Shown: in pieces, positions 1 to 5,506 of the stretch
Position numbering within the stretch: the first letter of the stretch is position 1
Layout: each line of letters starts with the position of its first letter
DNA from: Desulfobia sp.
GTDB lineage: Bacteria; Desulfobacterota; Desulfobulbia; Desulfobulbales; SURF-16
DNA: 8,089 nt
Reading direction: 5' to 3'
Assembly: GCA_030608985.1 (NCBI GenBank)
Contig: JAUWDC010000034.1
Span: 1-8,089 of the forward strand
Notes under the pieces: generated by a model
The model's input: the letters and a program-made list of their open reading frames with translations, nothing else
Databases searched by the model: none
What the model was told of the DNA's origin: nothing
Position numbers and translations under genes: made by a program

Positions 1-177
<177 letters not shown>

Positions 178-186
178 CTATAATTT

Positions 187-318
187 GATGGACCCATAAA
201 AAGTCTTTTCCCTACCACAGAGCACACAGAGACCACAGAGAAATTTTTTTATTACAAGTAGTTACCTCTGTGATCTCTGTGTGCTCTGTGGTTAATTTAT
301 AGTTTTACGACTTCCTCA
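187..318. repeat. CACAGAG-type imperfect palindromic intergenic repeat, copy 1
   Basis: The core spans 214-292. A left arm built of three CACAGAG heptamers about 9 bp apart faces a right arm of three CTCTGTG units, with a conserved non-palindromic centre (TTTTATTACAAGTAGTTACC) between them. Outside the core there is a weaker inverted pair: TGATGGACCCATAAAA (187-202) against TTTTACGACTTCCTCA (303-318), 11 of 16 positions complementary. The whole element is therefore about 132 bp with terminal inverted repeats, like a MITE. Further copies lie at about 6391-6513 and 6920-7053. The right terminus overlaps the TGA stop codon of the upstream glgA-like gene. In RNA it would form a long hairpin at the 3' end of that message. 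Confidence 0.85.
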
Positions 319-1911
319 CAATTTACTCATTTTAACAGCTGAAGCATAGAGTTTCAGGTATCGCTGAACCACTTTCTCCCAGGTATACTGTTCTTTAATT
401 GTTTTGATAGCTGTTTTTTGCATTTTTCTTATTTGGGACGGCTTCTGGCGATATACCTTCAGGGCACGCTGCATGGCTCCCATAAGAGCGGCAGAGCTGT
501 GGTCATGGTATACAAAACCTGTTTTGGAGTCGATTACTTTGACCAGGCCTCCAATATGGTGAACTATAGGTATAGAGCCAAAAAGCTGAGCAATATAATC
601 TGTCAGGCCGCATGGTTCATAACGGGAGGGAATAAGAAAGAAATCACCGGCAGCATATGTTCTATTTGCCAGAAGCGGATCATATCCAAGGAGGACACAA
701 ATTCTTCCTCTGTTTGCCTTCATCTCAGAGAGCCTGATAAGCCCCTTTTCAATCTCTTTGCTTCCTGTTCCCAGAATCAATACCTGAAAGCCGGCATCCA
801 TCGGCAGGAGAGTCTCCAGGGCACCAATCAGCTTGTCCACACCTTTTTGGGAAGAAAAACGGCCGATGAAGGTGAGAAGGGGAAGGTCCTGTTTCGCAGA
901 GAGAGAGCCGTATGCCAGAACGCTGCTCAGTTCTTTTTGGGTGATAGCCCTGATCAAGTCCCGTTTACAGGCCTCTTTCCCTTTCAAATCACCGAGTTCC
1001 GGTGAGTATGCCGCAGCAATGCCCGTTTGCTCAGGGTGAGATGGGTCAAAATCATCAGGACTGATGCCGTTTGTTATCCCTGAAAGCGTTACACCACGGC
1101 TGGCAAGGAAGTGTCCAAGCCAGTCGGTCAGCTCGTCGTCATCAGTTTCTCGCAATTCCCGGGCATAATTTTCACTGACTGTGTTGAGGACAGCATAGGA
1201 GGACGCGGCAATAAAAGGATCAAAGCGGCCATCCAGCAGGTTTTTGGCAACTACGTTTCCAGGCAGCCCAGTAATACTTTTTGCAAAAGGCAGGTCAGCA
1301 ATTTCCTGATGATAGCCCGTTCCTGCATTGTGGATAGTAACCACCAGCCCTGTATTCCGGAAAAAATGACGATACCCTGCATTTTCTCTCACCATCGCCG
1401 GAATAAGAGCAGTGTGGCCATCATGGCAGTGGATAACATCGGGCCTTTCATTGAGTAAAAGCATAAGGCTGATGGCAGATTTCTGCAGCAGGATGTTCAT
1501 GGCAAAATAATCATAATGCCCGCTCCCCTGCACATGGGTTGGATCTTCATCCTCTTCCTCAAGGGTGTATGTATAGACCGATTTTTTTTCTTGATAACGA
1601 GGAGAATCTACCAGGTAAAGAGTCAGATTATTCTTGTCGGATTTGCTTTGTTTACACCAGATGCGGACATCCTCGCGCCGCTCTTCACCGACATAATTCA
1701 TATCAACCTGAAACTGGTCCAGCAGACGAAAACCATGGGGCTGGGGTGTCATGAATCCATACAGGGGAAGGCATACAGAAACCCTGACTGACCGGGATAA
1801 TTCCTGGGCAAGCTGACGGCATACATCTTTGACACCGCCGGCACCGGCCAGACCGTCATATTCCCGTGTAATGAGCCAGATGTTTGAGAGTGTATTTTTC
1901 GTCTTCTTCAT
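316..1911 (-). CDS. glgA: Glycogen/starch synthase-like glycosyltransferase (GT5 family)
   Basis: This 531-residue GT-B fold enzyme resembles bacterial glycogen synthase, which transfers glucose from ADP-glucose to a growing alpha-1,4-glucan in the cytoplasm. The N-terminal domain (about residues 1-285) contains the glycine-rich loop LAGAGGVKDV (21-30) and DVIHCHDGHTALIP. The C-terminal Rossmann domain begins after ITNGISPDDFDP and holds FIGRFSSQKGVDKL near residue 350, then SRYEPCGLTDY at 429-439 and a GGL at 454-456, the sugar-nucleotide and catalytic glutamate region. The canonical K-x-G-G-L loop is altered: the position of the ADP-glucose-contacting Lys is Gly23 (G-A-G-G-V-K-D), so donor or acceptor may differ from classical GlgA. 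Length is slightly above the usual 470-490. The ATG at 1911 lies 7 bp after the aroC stop with only a weak upstream GGAT, suggesting translational coupling in an aroK-aroC-glgA operon. The stop codon lies in the terminus of a repeat. Family call is firm; exact substrate is not. Confidence 0.85.
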   Translation of the reverse strand: MKKTKNTLSNIWLITREYDGLAGAGGVKDVCRQLAQELSRSVRVSVCLPLYGFMTPQPHGFRLLDQFQVDMNYVGEERREDVRIWCKQSKSDKNNLTLYLVDSPRYQEKKSVYTYTLEEEDEDPTHVQGSGHYDYFAMNILLQKSAISLMLLLNERPDVIHCHDGHTALIPAMVRENAGYRHFFRNTGLVVTIHNAGTGYHQEIADLPFAKSITGLPGNVVAKNLLDGRFDPFIAASSYAVLNTVSENYARELRETDDDELTDWLGHFLASRGVTLSGITNGISPDDFDPSHPEQTGIAAAYSPELGDLKGKEACKRDLIRAITQKELSSVLAYGSLSAKQDLPLLTFIGRFSSQKGVDKLIGALETLLPMDAGFQVLILGTGSKEIEKGLIRLSEMKANRGRICVLLGYDPLLANRTYAAGDFFLIPSRYEPCGLTDYIAQLFGSIPIVHHIGGLVKVIDSKTGFVYHDHSSAALMGAMQRALKVYRQKPSQIRKMQKTAIKTIKEQYTWEKVVQRYLKLYASAVKMSKL

Positions 1912-1918
1912 GACGCTT

Positions 1919-3025
1919 TTATTCAGGATCCAGGGAAGAAGGCTGGGATATCCATTCTGTTGTTTTACAGCGCAACAGGTGATCAGCCAATAGGAGACAC
2001 ATCATGGCTTCGCACACCGGAATAATTCTGGGGATAGCTGATATATCATGCCGACCGCCTATTTTAATTTCAATAGGCTCATTATCGAGATTTACGGTCT
2101 GCTGGGCTTGGGAAATGGAAGGAATAGGTTTCACTCCAACCCGGGCAATAATAGGCTCTCCATTGGAAATTCCGGCAAGTATGCCACCAGCATTATTTGA
2201 GGCAAAACCATCAGGGGTGATAGGATCATTGTTTTCAGATCCTGTCATTGCAGCCGCAGCAAATCCGGCGCCGATTTCAACACCTTTCACCGCTCCAATG
2301 GACATAAGGGCTCCGGCAATGTCTGCGTCCAGTTTGTTAAAGACAGGCTCCCCTAGGCCAGCCGGGCATCCTGATGCAATGATTTCAACAATTCCACCCA
2401 GGCTGTCCCCCTGTGAGCGCACTTCTTTGACCCGTTCTTCCATCTTGTCGGCAGTGGCACTATCGGGACAGTAGAGCCGGTTGTCGGCAGCAGCTTTTTT
2501 TATGGAGTCAATATCCTCAAAGTCAAGGGAGTCAATGGAGATTCCTCCCAGGGCAACAGTGTAAGCTAATACATCAATTGCGTGGGCTGCCAGAAGTTTT
2601 CTGGCAACAGCGCCAGCAGCAACCCGACAGGCTGTCTCTCGTGCTGAGGCCCTGCCGCCACCGCGGTGGTCACGAATGCCGTACTTGCATAGGTAAGAAA
2701 AGTCACCATGACCGGGACGGAAAATATTTTTTAAATGGTCATAGGATTTGCTGTGGGCATCCTTATTGAAAATAATAAGAGATAAAGGAGTGCCGGTGGT
2801 TACTCCCTCAAAAACTCCCGAAAGAATTTCAACTTTATCAGGCTCTTTGCGGGGACTGGCCGGTCCACCTGTTCCAGGTCGACGCCGGTCAAGATCAGCC
2901 TGAATGTCTTCCGGCTCAAGTGGAATACCCGGAGGGCAGCCGTCGATGGTTGCGCCGATGGCAGTTCCGTGTGACTCTCCCCATGTAGTAACCCTGAAAA
3001 TCTGTCCGAATGTGTTTCCTGCCAT
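1919..3025 (-). CDS. aroC: Chorismate synthase
   Basis: This is the last enzyme of the shikimate pathway. It removes phosphate from 5-enolpyruvylshikimate-3-phosphate to give chorismate and needs reduced FMN as cofactor. Family signatures are all present: GESHG at residues 16-20, RRRPGTGG near residue 47, the block RPGHGDFSYLCKYGIRDHRG followed by GGRASARET, and the C-terminal GRHD...PRIIPVCEAM...LADHLL. I place the start at the ATG at 3025 (368 residues). A TTG two codons further upstream at 3031 is in frame, but it lies only 3 nt from the AAGGA ribosome binding site (about 3035-3039), whereas the ATG lies 9 nt away. That AAGGA overlaps the last codons and stop of aroK, so translation is probably coupled. 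The gene is in an operon between aroK and the GT5 gene. Confidence 0.96.
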   Translation of the reverse strand: MAGNTFGQIFRVTTWGESHGTAIGATIDGCPPGIPLEPEDIQADLDRRRPGTGGPASPRKEPDKVEILSGVFEGVTTGTPLSLIIFNKDAHSKSYDHLKNIFRPGHGDFSYLCKYGIRDHRGGGRASARETACRVAAGAVARKLLAAHAIDVLAYTVALGGISIDSLDFEDIDSIKKAAADNRLYCPDSATADKMEERVKEVRSQGDSLGGIVEIIASGCPAGLGEPVFNKLDADIAGALMSIGAVKGVEIGAGFAAAAMTGSENNDPITPDGFASNNAGGILAGISNGEPIIARVGVKPIPSISQAQQTVNLDNEPIEIKIGGRHDISAIPRIIPVCEAMMCLLLADHLLRCKTTEWISQPSSLDPE

Positions 3026-3031
3026 ATACAA

Positions 3032-3577
3032 TTATCCTTGAGAAGCCTGATGGCGCTGCCACGCCTTTATTATCTCTTCTGTAACGTCATTAAGGGGTTT
3101 TTCACTCTGGATTTTGATATCTGATCCAGCCTCATAAAGGGGATAACGCTCAAGAAGAACCGCCTCGACCTCTTCGAAGATATCCATACCTGTTAATGAG
3201 GGCCGCTGGCTTGATGTTGCTGAATGAGAAGCCAGTCGGCGACAAATGGTCTCAGTATCGGCTGTCAACCAGACAATAAATGCATTTTCCCTGAGTTGCT
3301 GCCAGGTATCCTGATGCATGATAGCACCACCACCAGCAGCAATAACTTGATTCTCGGTGTGAACCAGACCTTCCAGCAGTTCTTGTTCAAGTTTCCTGAA
3401 ATAGTCCCAACCGTGGGAGGCAACTATCTGACTGATTGGTGCGCCATAACCGGATTCTATTTCCTGGTCAGTATCAATAAATCTGAAGCCGAGTTGACTC
3501 GCAAGGAGCTCACCAATGGTTGTTTTGCCTGTTGCCCTGTATCCAGTCAGAATAATGTTTTTTTTCTTCTGTTCCAT
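3032..3577 (-). CDS. aroK: Shikimate kinase
   Basis: This ATP-dependent kinase phosphorylates shikimate at the 3-hydroxyl, the fifth step of the shikimate pathway. The 181-residue protein has the Walker A loop GYRATGKTT (12-20), the DTD shikimate/Mg motif (35-37), FRKLE with the shikimate-binding Arg61, the AAGGGA loop (80-85), and the lid-region arginine in QRPS (Arg125). The length is typical of single-domain AroK/AroL. The ATG at 3577 has no clear Shine-Dalgarno sequence upstream, which is A- and T-rich. It is the first gene of the aroK-aroC-GT5 run, so the operon promoter should lie in 3578-3625 or within or beyond the structured segment next to it. It is divergent from rdgB. Confidence 0.95.
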   Translation of the reverse strand: MEQKKKNIILTGYRATGKTTIGELLASQLGFRFIDTDQEIESGYGAPISQIVASHGWDYFRKLEQELLEGLVHTENQVIAAGGGAIMHQDTWQQLRENAFIVWLTADTETICRRLASHSATSSQRPSLTGMDIFEEVEAVLLERYPLYEAGSDIKIQSEKPLNDVTEEIIKAWQRHQASQG

Positions 3578-3623
3578 TATCGGTTTATCATAAACGAAGA
3601 CGACTTTTTTTGTTACTTTTTTT

Positions 3624-3845
3624 GTAATTGTTCAGCAGCACCCCATCCGGAGTCTCGTACCTCGCTTACCTGGGCGCGATCGAGCCTACTCACATAGGCA
3701 ACTATAGTTCACAGGCCCGGCACCCATCTGGAGCACTGCTGAACAGGTACAGTACGGCGTTTAGCGAACTTATGAGCTTTTCGAAGTCGGAGTTTATGCC
3801 CTGTTTTTAAGGGTGCTTATCGGCTGAACAGTTATCTTTTTTTTT
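3624..3845 (+). ncRNA. Candidate structured RNA (or palindromic repeat) with U-tract end
   Basis: The two ends of this segment are complementary. Positions 3624-3636 (GTAATTGTTCAGC) pair with 3823-3835 as 13 bp including two G-U pairs. The next seven bases, AGCACCC (3637-3643), pair with GGGTGCT (3811-3817), with a 5-nt bulge. Nine T's follow directly (3837-3845), as at an intrinsic terminator on the plus strand; the minus strand has no such tract. Inside are a hairpin GCCTA/TAGGC (3684-3688, 3695-3699) stacked under CTGGGC/GCCCGG (3670-3675, 3715-3720), and a second hairpin CAG-GGCGT with ATGCC-CTG. The 5' GTTCAGCAG (3630-3638) can instead pair perfectly with CTGCTGAAC (3736-3744), so two folds exclude each other. 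Two near-identical tracts, CCCATCCGGAG and CCCATCTGGAG, sit in the first half. It matches none of tmRNA, SRP RNA, RNase P or the common riboswitches as I know them; a diverged 6S-like RNA or a mobile palindromic repeat remains possible. Confidence 0.4.
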
Positions 3846-3971
3846 GTTATTTCAATAGATCGTAAATGTTTTTCTTTTTGTCTTTTTCTTTAGAAGAGTT
3901 TACGGTAATAGGTTCTGCATACGGAGAAAAACGAAGAGTTTTAATATAAGATTATTTTCACGGAGAAAGAT
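3846..3971 (+). other. Pyrimidine-rich leader between the structured segment and rdgB
   Basis: No gene is seen here. Positions 3862-3892 are almost all T and C. An inverted pair, CGTAAA and TTTACG, flanks that tract. TATAAG near 3947 could serve as a -10 box for rdgB, but I see no convincing -35 partner. The ribosome binding site GGAG at 3962-3965 belongs to rdgB. Confidence 0.4.
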
Positions 3972-4667
3972 ATGGCCGAAAAAAAAATGCTGGTTGTGCT
4001 GGCGAGTCACAATAAAGGGAAAATAGCAGAGATGCGGGAATTACTGAAAGACTTCCCTGTTGATTTGAAAAGTCTTCATGATTTTGGTTCGATACCTGAT
4101 GTTGTTGAAGATGGGAGTACCTTTGACGACAATTCCTACAAGAAAGCGGCATTTACCGCAAAAGTATTAGGAATTCCTGCAATTTCCGATGATTCCGGCC
4201 TGGTGGTTGAGGCTCTTGAAGGGGCCCCTGGCATATTTTCAGCACGCTATGCCGGTGAAAAGGCGTCGGATCAGGACAATATTCAAAAACTTCTCGATGA
4301 AATGAAAGGCAAAGAGAACCGGAAAGCTGCTTTCGAATGCGTCATCTCCGTTGCTGTTCCTTCAGGGCCCGCACTTACTTATGAAGGAAGGTGTGAGGGA
4401 GAAATCACAAAAGAACCCCATGGTGACAGTGGTTTTGGCTATGACCCTGTTTTTTACTATCCGGAACTCGGCAAGACCTTTGCTGAATCAGATCCTGAAG
4501 AGAAAAACAGGGTAAGTCATCGCGGCAGAGCCCTGGCCGAAATGGCAGGAGAGTTTGACAAGGTGCTGACCTGGCTTCGGCAAAGGATGGCGGAAATCAA
4601 ACCTCCTAAGCCTGATCACTCTGAATTTGAGCATAATGACTGGTCTGAGCCCAAAATGGTGCAGTAG
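3972..4667 (+). CDS. rdgB: RdgB/HAM1 family non-canonical purine NTP pyrophosphatase
   Basis: This cytoplasmic enzyme hydrolyses dITP, dXTP and ITP to monophosphates and so keeps deaminated purines out of DNA and RNA. Family motifs run in order: the nucleotide-binding start SHNKGK (12-17), EDGSTFDDNSYKKA (46-59), SDDSGLVVEALEGAPGIFSA from residue 72 with the catalytic Asp at 73-74, SGFGYDPVF near residue 155, and SHRGRAL near residue 181. The protein has 231 residues; the usual length is about 195-205. The excess is a charged, Pro-containing C-terminal tail after the core (from about MAEIKPPKPDHSEFEHNDW), of unknown role. The ATG at 3972 has GGAG 6 nt upstream. It stands alone on the plus strand, divergent from aroK. 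Confidence 0.94.
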   Translation: MAEKKMLVVLASHNKGKIAEMRELLKDFPVDLKSLHDFGSIPDVVEDGSTFDDNSYKKAAFTAKVLGIPAISDDSGLVVEALEGAPGIFSARYAGEKASDQDNIQKLLDEMKGKENRKAAFECVISVAVPSGPALTYEGRCEGEITKEPHGDSGFGYDPVFYYPELGKTFAESDPEEKNRVSHRGRALAEMAGEFDKVLTWLRQRMAEIKPPKPDHSEFEHNDWSEPKMVQ

Positions 4668-4676
4668 ATTATATGA

Positions 4677-4700
4677 AAGTTCTTGACTGGCAAGGAACTT
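4677..4700 (+). terminator. Possible 3' hairpin of rdgB
   Basis: AAGTTCTTG (4677-4685) pairs with CAAGGAACTT (4691-4700) with a single bulged G and the loop ACTGG, starting 10 nt after the rdgB stop codon. The following bases, CTGTTAAAAAG, carry few T's, so an intrinsic terminator is only possible, not shown. Confidence 0.35.
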
Positions 4701-4715
4701 CTGTTAAAAAGAAGT

Positions 4716-4754
4716 AATTATTCAGGTTGAGCAACAAATGATCCTGAACAGTTA
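4716..4754. repeat. Small inverted repeat with CTGAACAGTTA arm
   Basis: TAATTATTCAGG (4715-4726) is complementary to CCTGAACAGTTA (4743-4754) at 11 of 12 positions with one G-U. The same arms close the structured segment at 3624-3845 (GTAATTGTTCAGC and GCTGAACAGTTATC), so the two may belong to one repeat family. Confidence 0.4.
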
Positions 4755-4767
4755 CAAAAAGAGATAC

Positions 4768-4955
4768 AATCCAGGTGTCCAAAAGGACTTAATATGGGAA
4801 TCCCGTGAAAATCGGGAACGGTCCCGCCGCTGTAATCCTCCCCCTTACTGTTCATTTTAAAAGGTAAGGGAATGTGATGACAATTATGCCACTGTTCCCT
4901 CGGGGATGGGAAGGCTGTCGTCAGAAGGGAAAGTCAGAAGACCTGCCTGGTTGGA
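4768..4955 (+). promoter_or_regulatory. Cobalamin (adenosylcobalamin-type) riboswitch
   Basis: The consensus landmarks of a B12 riboswitch appear in order: a small hairpin AGGTGTCC-AAAA-GGACTTAAT (4773-4793), GGGAATCCCGTGAAAATCGGG, the core CCCGCCGCTGTAAT, GCCACTG (4888-4894), GGATGGGAAGGC (about 4904-4915), and the B12 box AGTCAGAAGACCTGCC (4932-4947). The closing P1 helix is CCAGG (4771-4775) with CCTGG (4946-4950). The direction is plus. An intrinsic terminator 60-100 nt further on is the likely expression platform, so cobalamin binding would be expected to lower transcription of whatever lies beyond. The only ORF downstream on this strand is the 47-codon ORF at 5268. Confidence 0.9.
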
Positions 4956-5016
4956 ACATCGTCTGCCTCGGGAAACAGGTGGGTGCTGTCATGGTCTTGT
5001 GGATAAGCAGGGATAT

Positions 5017-5053
5017 CTCCAAGCCGTTCAAATACGGTTTGGGGCTTTTTTTT
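5017..5053 (+). terminator. Intrinsic terminator, likely the riboswitch expression platform
   Basis: CTCCAAGCCGT (5017-5027) pairs along 11 positions, allowing G-U, with ACGGTTTGGGG (5034-5044) across the loop TCAAAT. It is followed by C and eight T's (5046-5053), a textbook Rho-independent shape. It lies downstream of the B12 box and reads in the same direction, so it fits a transcription-attenuation riboswitch. Confidence 0.8.
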
Positions 5054-5060
5054 GCCCAAA

Positions 5061-5236
5061 GCCCGCGTTTTTCACAAGCGATCTGCTACGAAACAGGTAA
5101 GCACTGCGCTTACTGCGTTACGCTTGAAAAATATTCTCGACATACTGCAAGTATGCCTGCGAGTATTTTTCGGCGCGTGCCTTGTACTCACAGCACTTAC
5201 CAGTTTCTCGCGACGATCTTTGTGAGAAAAGCGGGC
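5061..5236. repeat. 176-bp imperfect palindrome (MITE-like or REP-like element)
   Basis: The segment from GCCCGCGTTTTTCACAA (5061-5077) reads nearly the same as the reverse complement of its other end (GCGGGC closing at 5236). The dyad continues inward through AGGTAAGCACTG / CAGCACTTACC and GAAAAATATTCTCG / CGAGTATTTTTC to the centre CATACT-GCA-AGTATG at 5141-5155. An 11-bp direct repeat, CAAGCCGTTCA, occurs before it (5020-5030) and at its right edge (5236-5246), possibly a target duplication. It separates the riboswitch terminator from the small ORF. ORFs spanning this segment on both strands are explained by the palindrome. Confidence 0.8.
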
Positions 5237-5267
5237 AAGCCGTTCATCTTTTAATGGAGGTATGAAT

Positions 5268-5411
5268 ATGGACAAAAGGGAACTCGCTTATGCCAAACAA
5301 AGTGCTCTGGCAACACCGAATTGGGATATTTTTCAAATAGTTATCCGAAAAGTATTAAAGCCAATACCTGTTTTTTCTCCCAAAAAGTCTATGAGCAGGC
5401 AGGCTGTTTAA
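5268..5411 (+). CDS. Small hypothetical protein (47 residues) downstream of B12 riboswitch
   Basis: I do not recognise this protein. It starts MDKRELAYAKQSALATPNWD, continues through an Ile/Val-rich stretch (IFQIVIRKVLKPIPVF), and ends in a basic tail with KK and SRQAV. It is cationic, has no Cys or His, and shows no clear signal peptide; the middle hydrophobic stretch (about 21-36) is interrupted by Arg, Lys and Pro and is too short for a sure membrane helix. The ATG at 5268 is chosen because GGAGG (5256-5260) lies 7 nt upstream. An in-frame ATG at 5262 is only 1 nt from that site and would add Met-Asn. The stop codon falls inside the TTTAAT of a riboswitch-like motif that follows. It could be a genuine small protein under cobalamin control, a leader peptide, or a gene remnant. 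Confidence 0.5.
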   Translation: MDKRELAYAKQSALATPNWDIFQIVIRKVLKPIPVFSPKKSMSRQAV

Positions 5412-5462
5412 TGGGTAATCATCACGGGGTGAAGCGACCAAATAGCGCTCTACCCCCACTGT
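5399..5462 (+). promoter_or_regulatory. Partial cobalamin-riboswitch-like motif
   Basis: The stretch TTTAATGGGTAATC, then CGGGGTGAAGCGACC, then GCGCTCTACCCCCACTGTAA follows the order and spacing of the first half of the riboswitch at 4768 (TTAATATGGGAATC, CCGTGAAAATCGGG, CGGTCCCGCCGCTGTAAT). The second half is missing: there is no GCCACTG and no B12 box AGYC..ACCTGCC after it. In their place stands a perfect hairpin (5463-5506). It may be a degenerate second aptamer, a compact variant, or the scar of a deletion. No plus-strand gene follows. Confidence 0.45.
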
Positions 5463-5506
5463 AATTGATCACAGGGTGCTGCAGATGCGGGACCCTGTGA
5501 TCAATT
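5463..5506. terminator. Perfect 15-bp inverted repeat between convergent units
   Basis: AATTGATCACAGGGT (5463-5477) is an exact reverse complement of ACCCTGTGATCAATT (5492-5506), with a 14-nt loop. Its right arm overlaps the stop and last codons of the LysR gene, and its left arm adjoins the CTGTAA of the riboswitch-like motif. Because it is symmetrical it could stop both the plus-strand small transcript and the minus-strand LysR message. No T-tract follows on either strand, so it is not a classical intrinsic terminator. Confidence 0.55.

Noticed and set aside
214..292. CACAGAG repeats considered as a CRISPR array
   Set aside because: The units are 7 bp at about 9-bp spacing in inverted arms, without spacers of 25-40 bp and without cas genes nearby; it is a hairpin element.
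418..1005. 195-codon plus-strand ORF
   Set aside because: It is antisense to the GT5 gene, whose frame shows clear family motifs over the whole length; the plus-strand translation has no recognisable domain.
2004..2474. 156-codon plus-strand ORF
   Set aside because: It is antisense to the conserved body of aroC and low in recognisable content.
3224..3697. 157-codon plus-strand ORF reaching into the intergenic region
   Set aside because: Most of it is the antisense shadow of aroK, and its end runs through the structured segment; no ribosome binding site or family motif.
3628..3810. 60-codon plus-strand ORF
   Set aside because: It lies wholly inside the self-complementary segment, whose base pairing explains the sequence better than coding.
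3624..3845. tmRNA, SRP RNA, RNase P RNA or purine riboswitch
   Set aside because: None of the conserved landmarks is present: no tag frame with a CCA-type acceptor end, no GGAAGGAAGCAGC-like SRP loop, no RNase P P4 consensus, no purine aptamer TATAATCC/three-way junction.
4683..4710. TTGACT with TTAAAA as a promoter for the riboswitch transcript
   Set aside because: The spacing is only about 15 bp, the -10 match is poor, and the TTGACT lies within the hairpin after rdgB; not enough to call.
4874..5254. 126-codon plus-strand ORF
   Set aside because: It starts inside the cobalamin riboswitch and crosses the terminator and the long palindrome; the translation shows no family.
5072..5275. 67-codon minus-strand ORF
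   Set aside because: It is almost entirely within the 176-bp palindrome, where both strands read open by symmetry.
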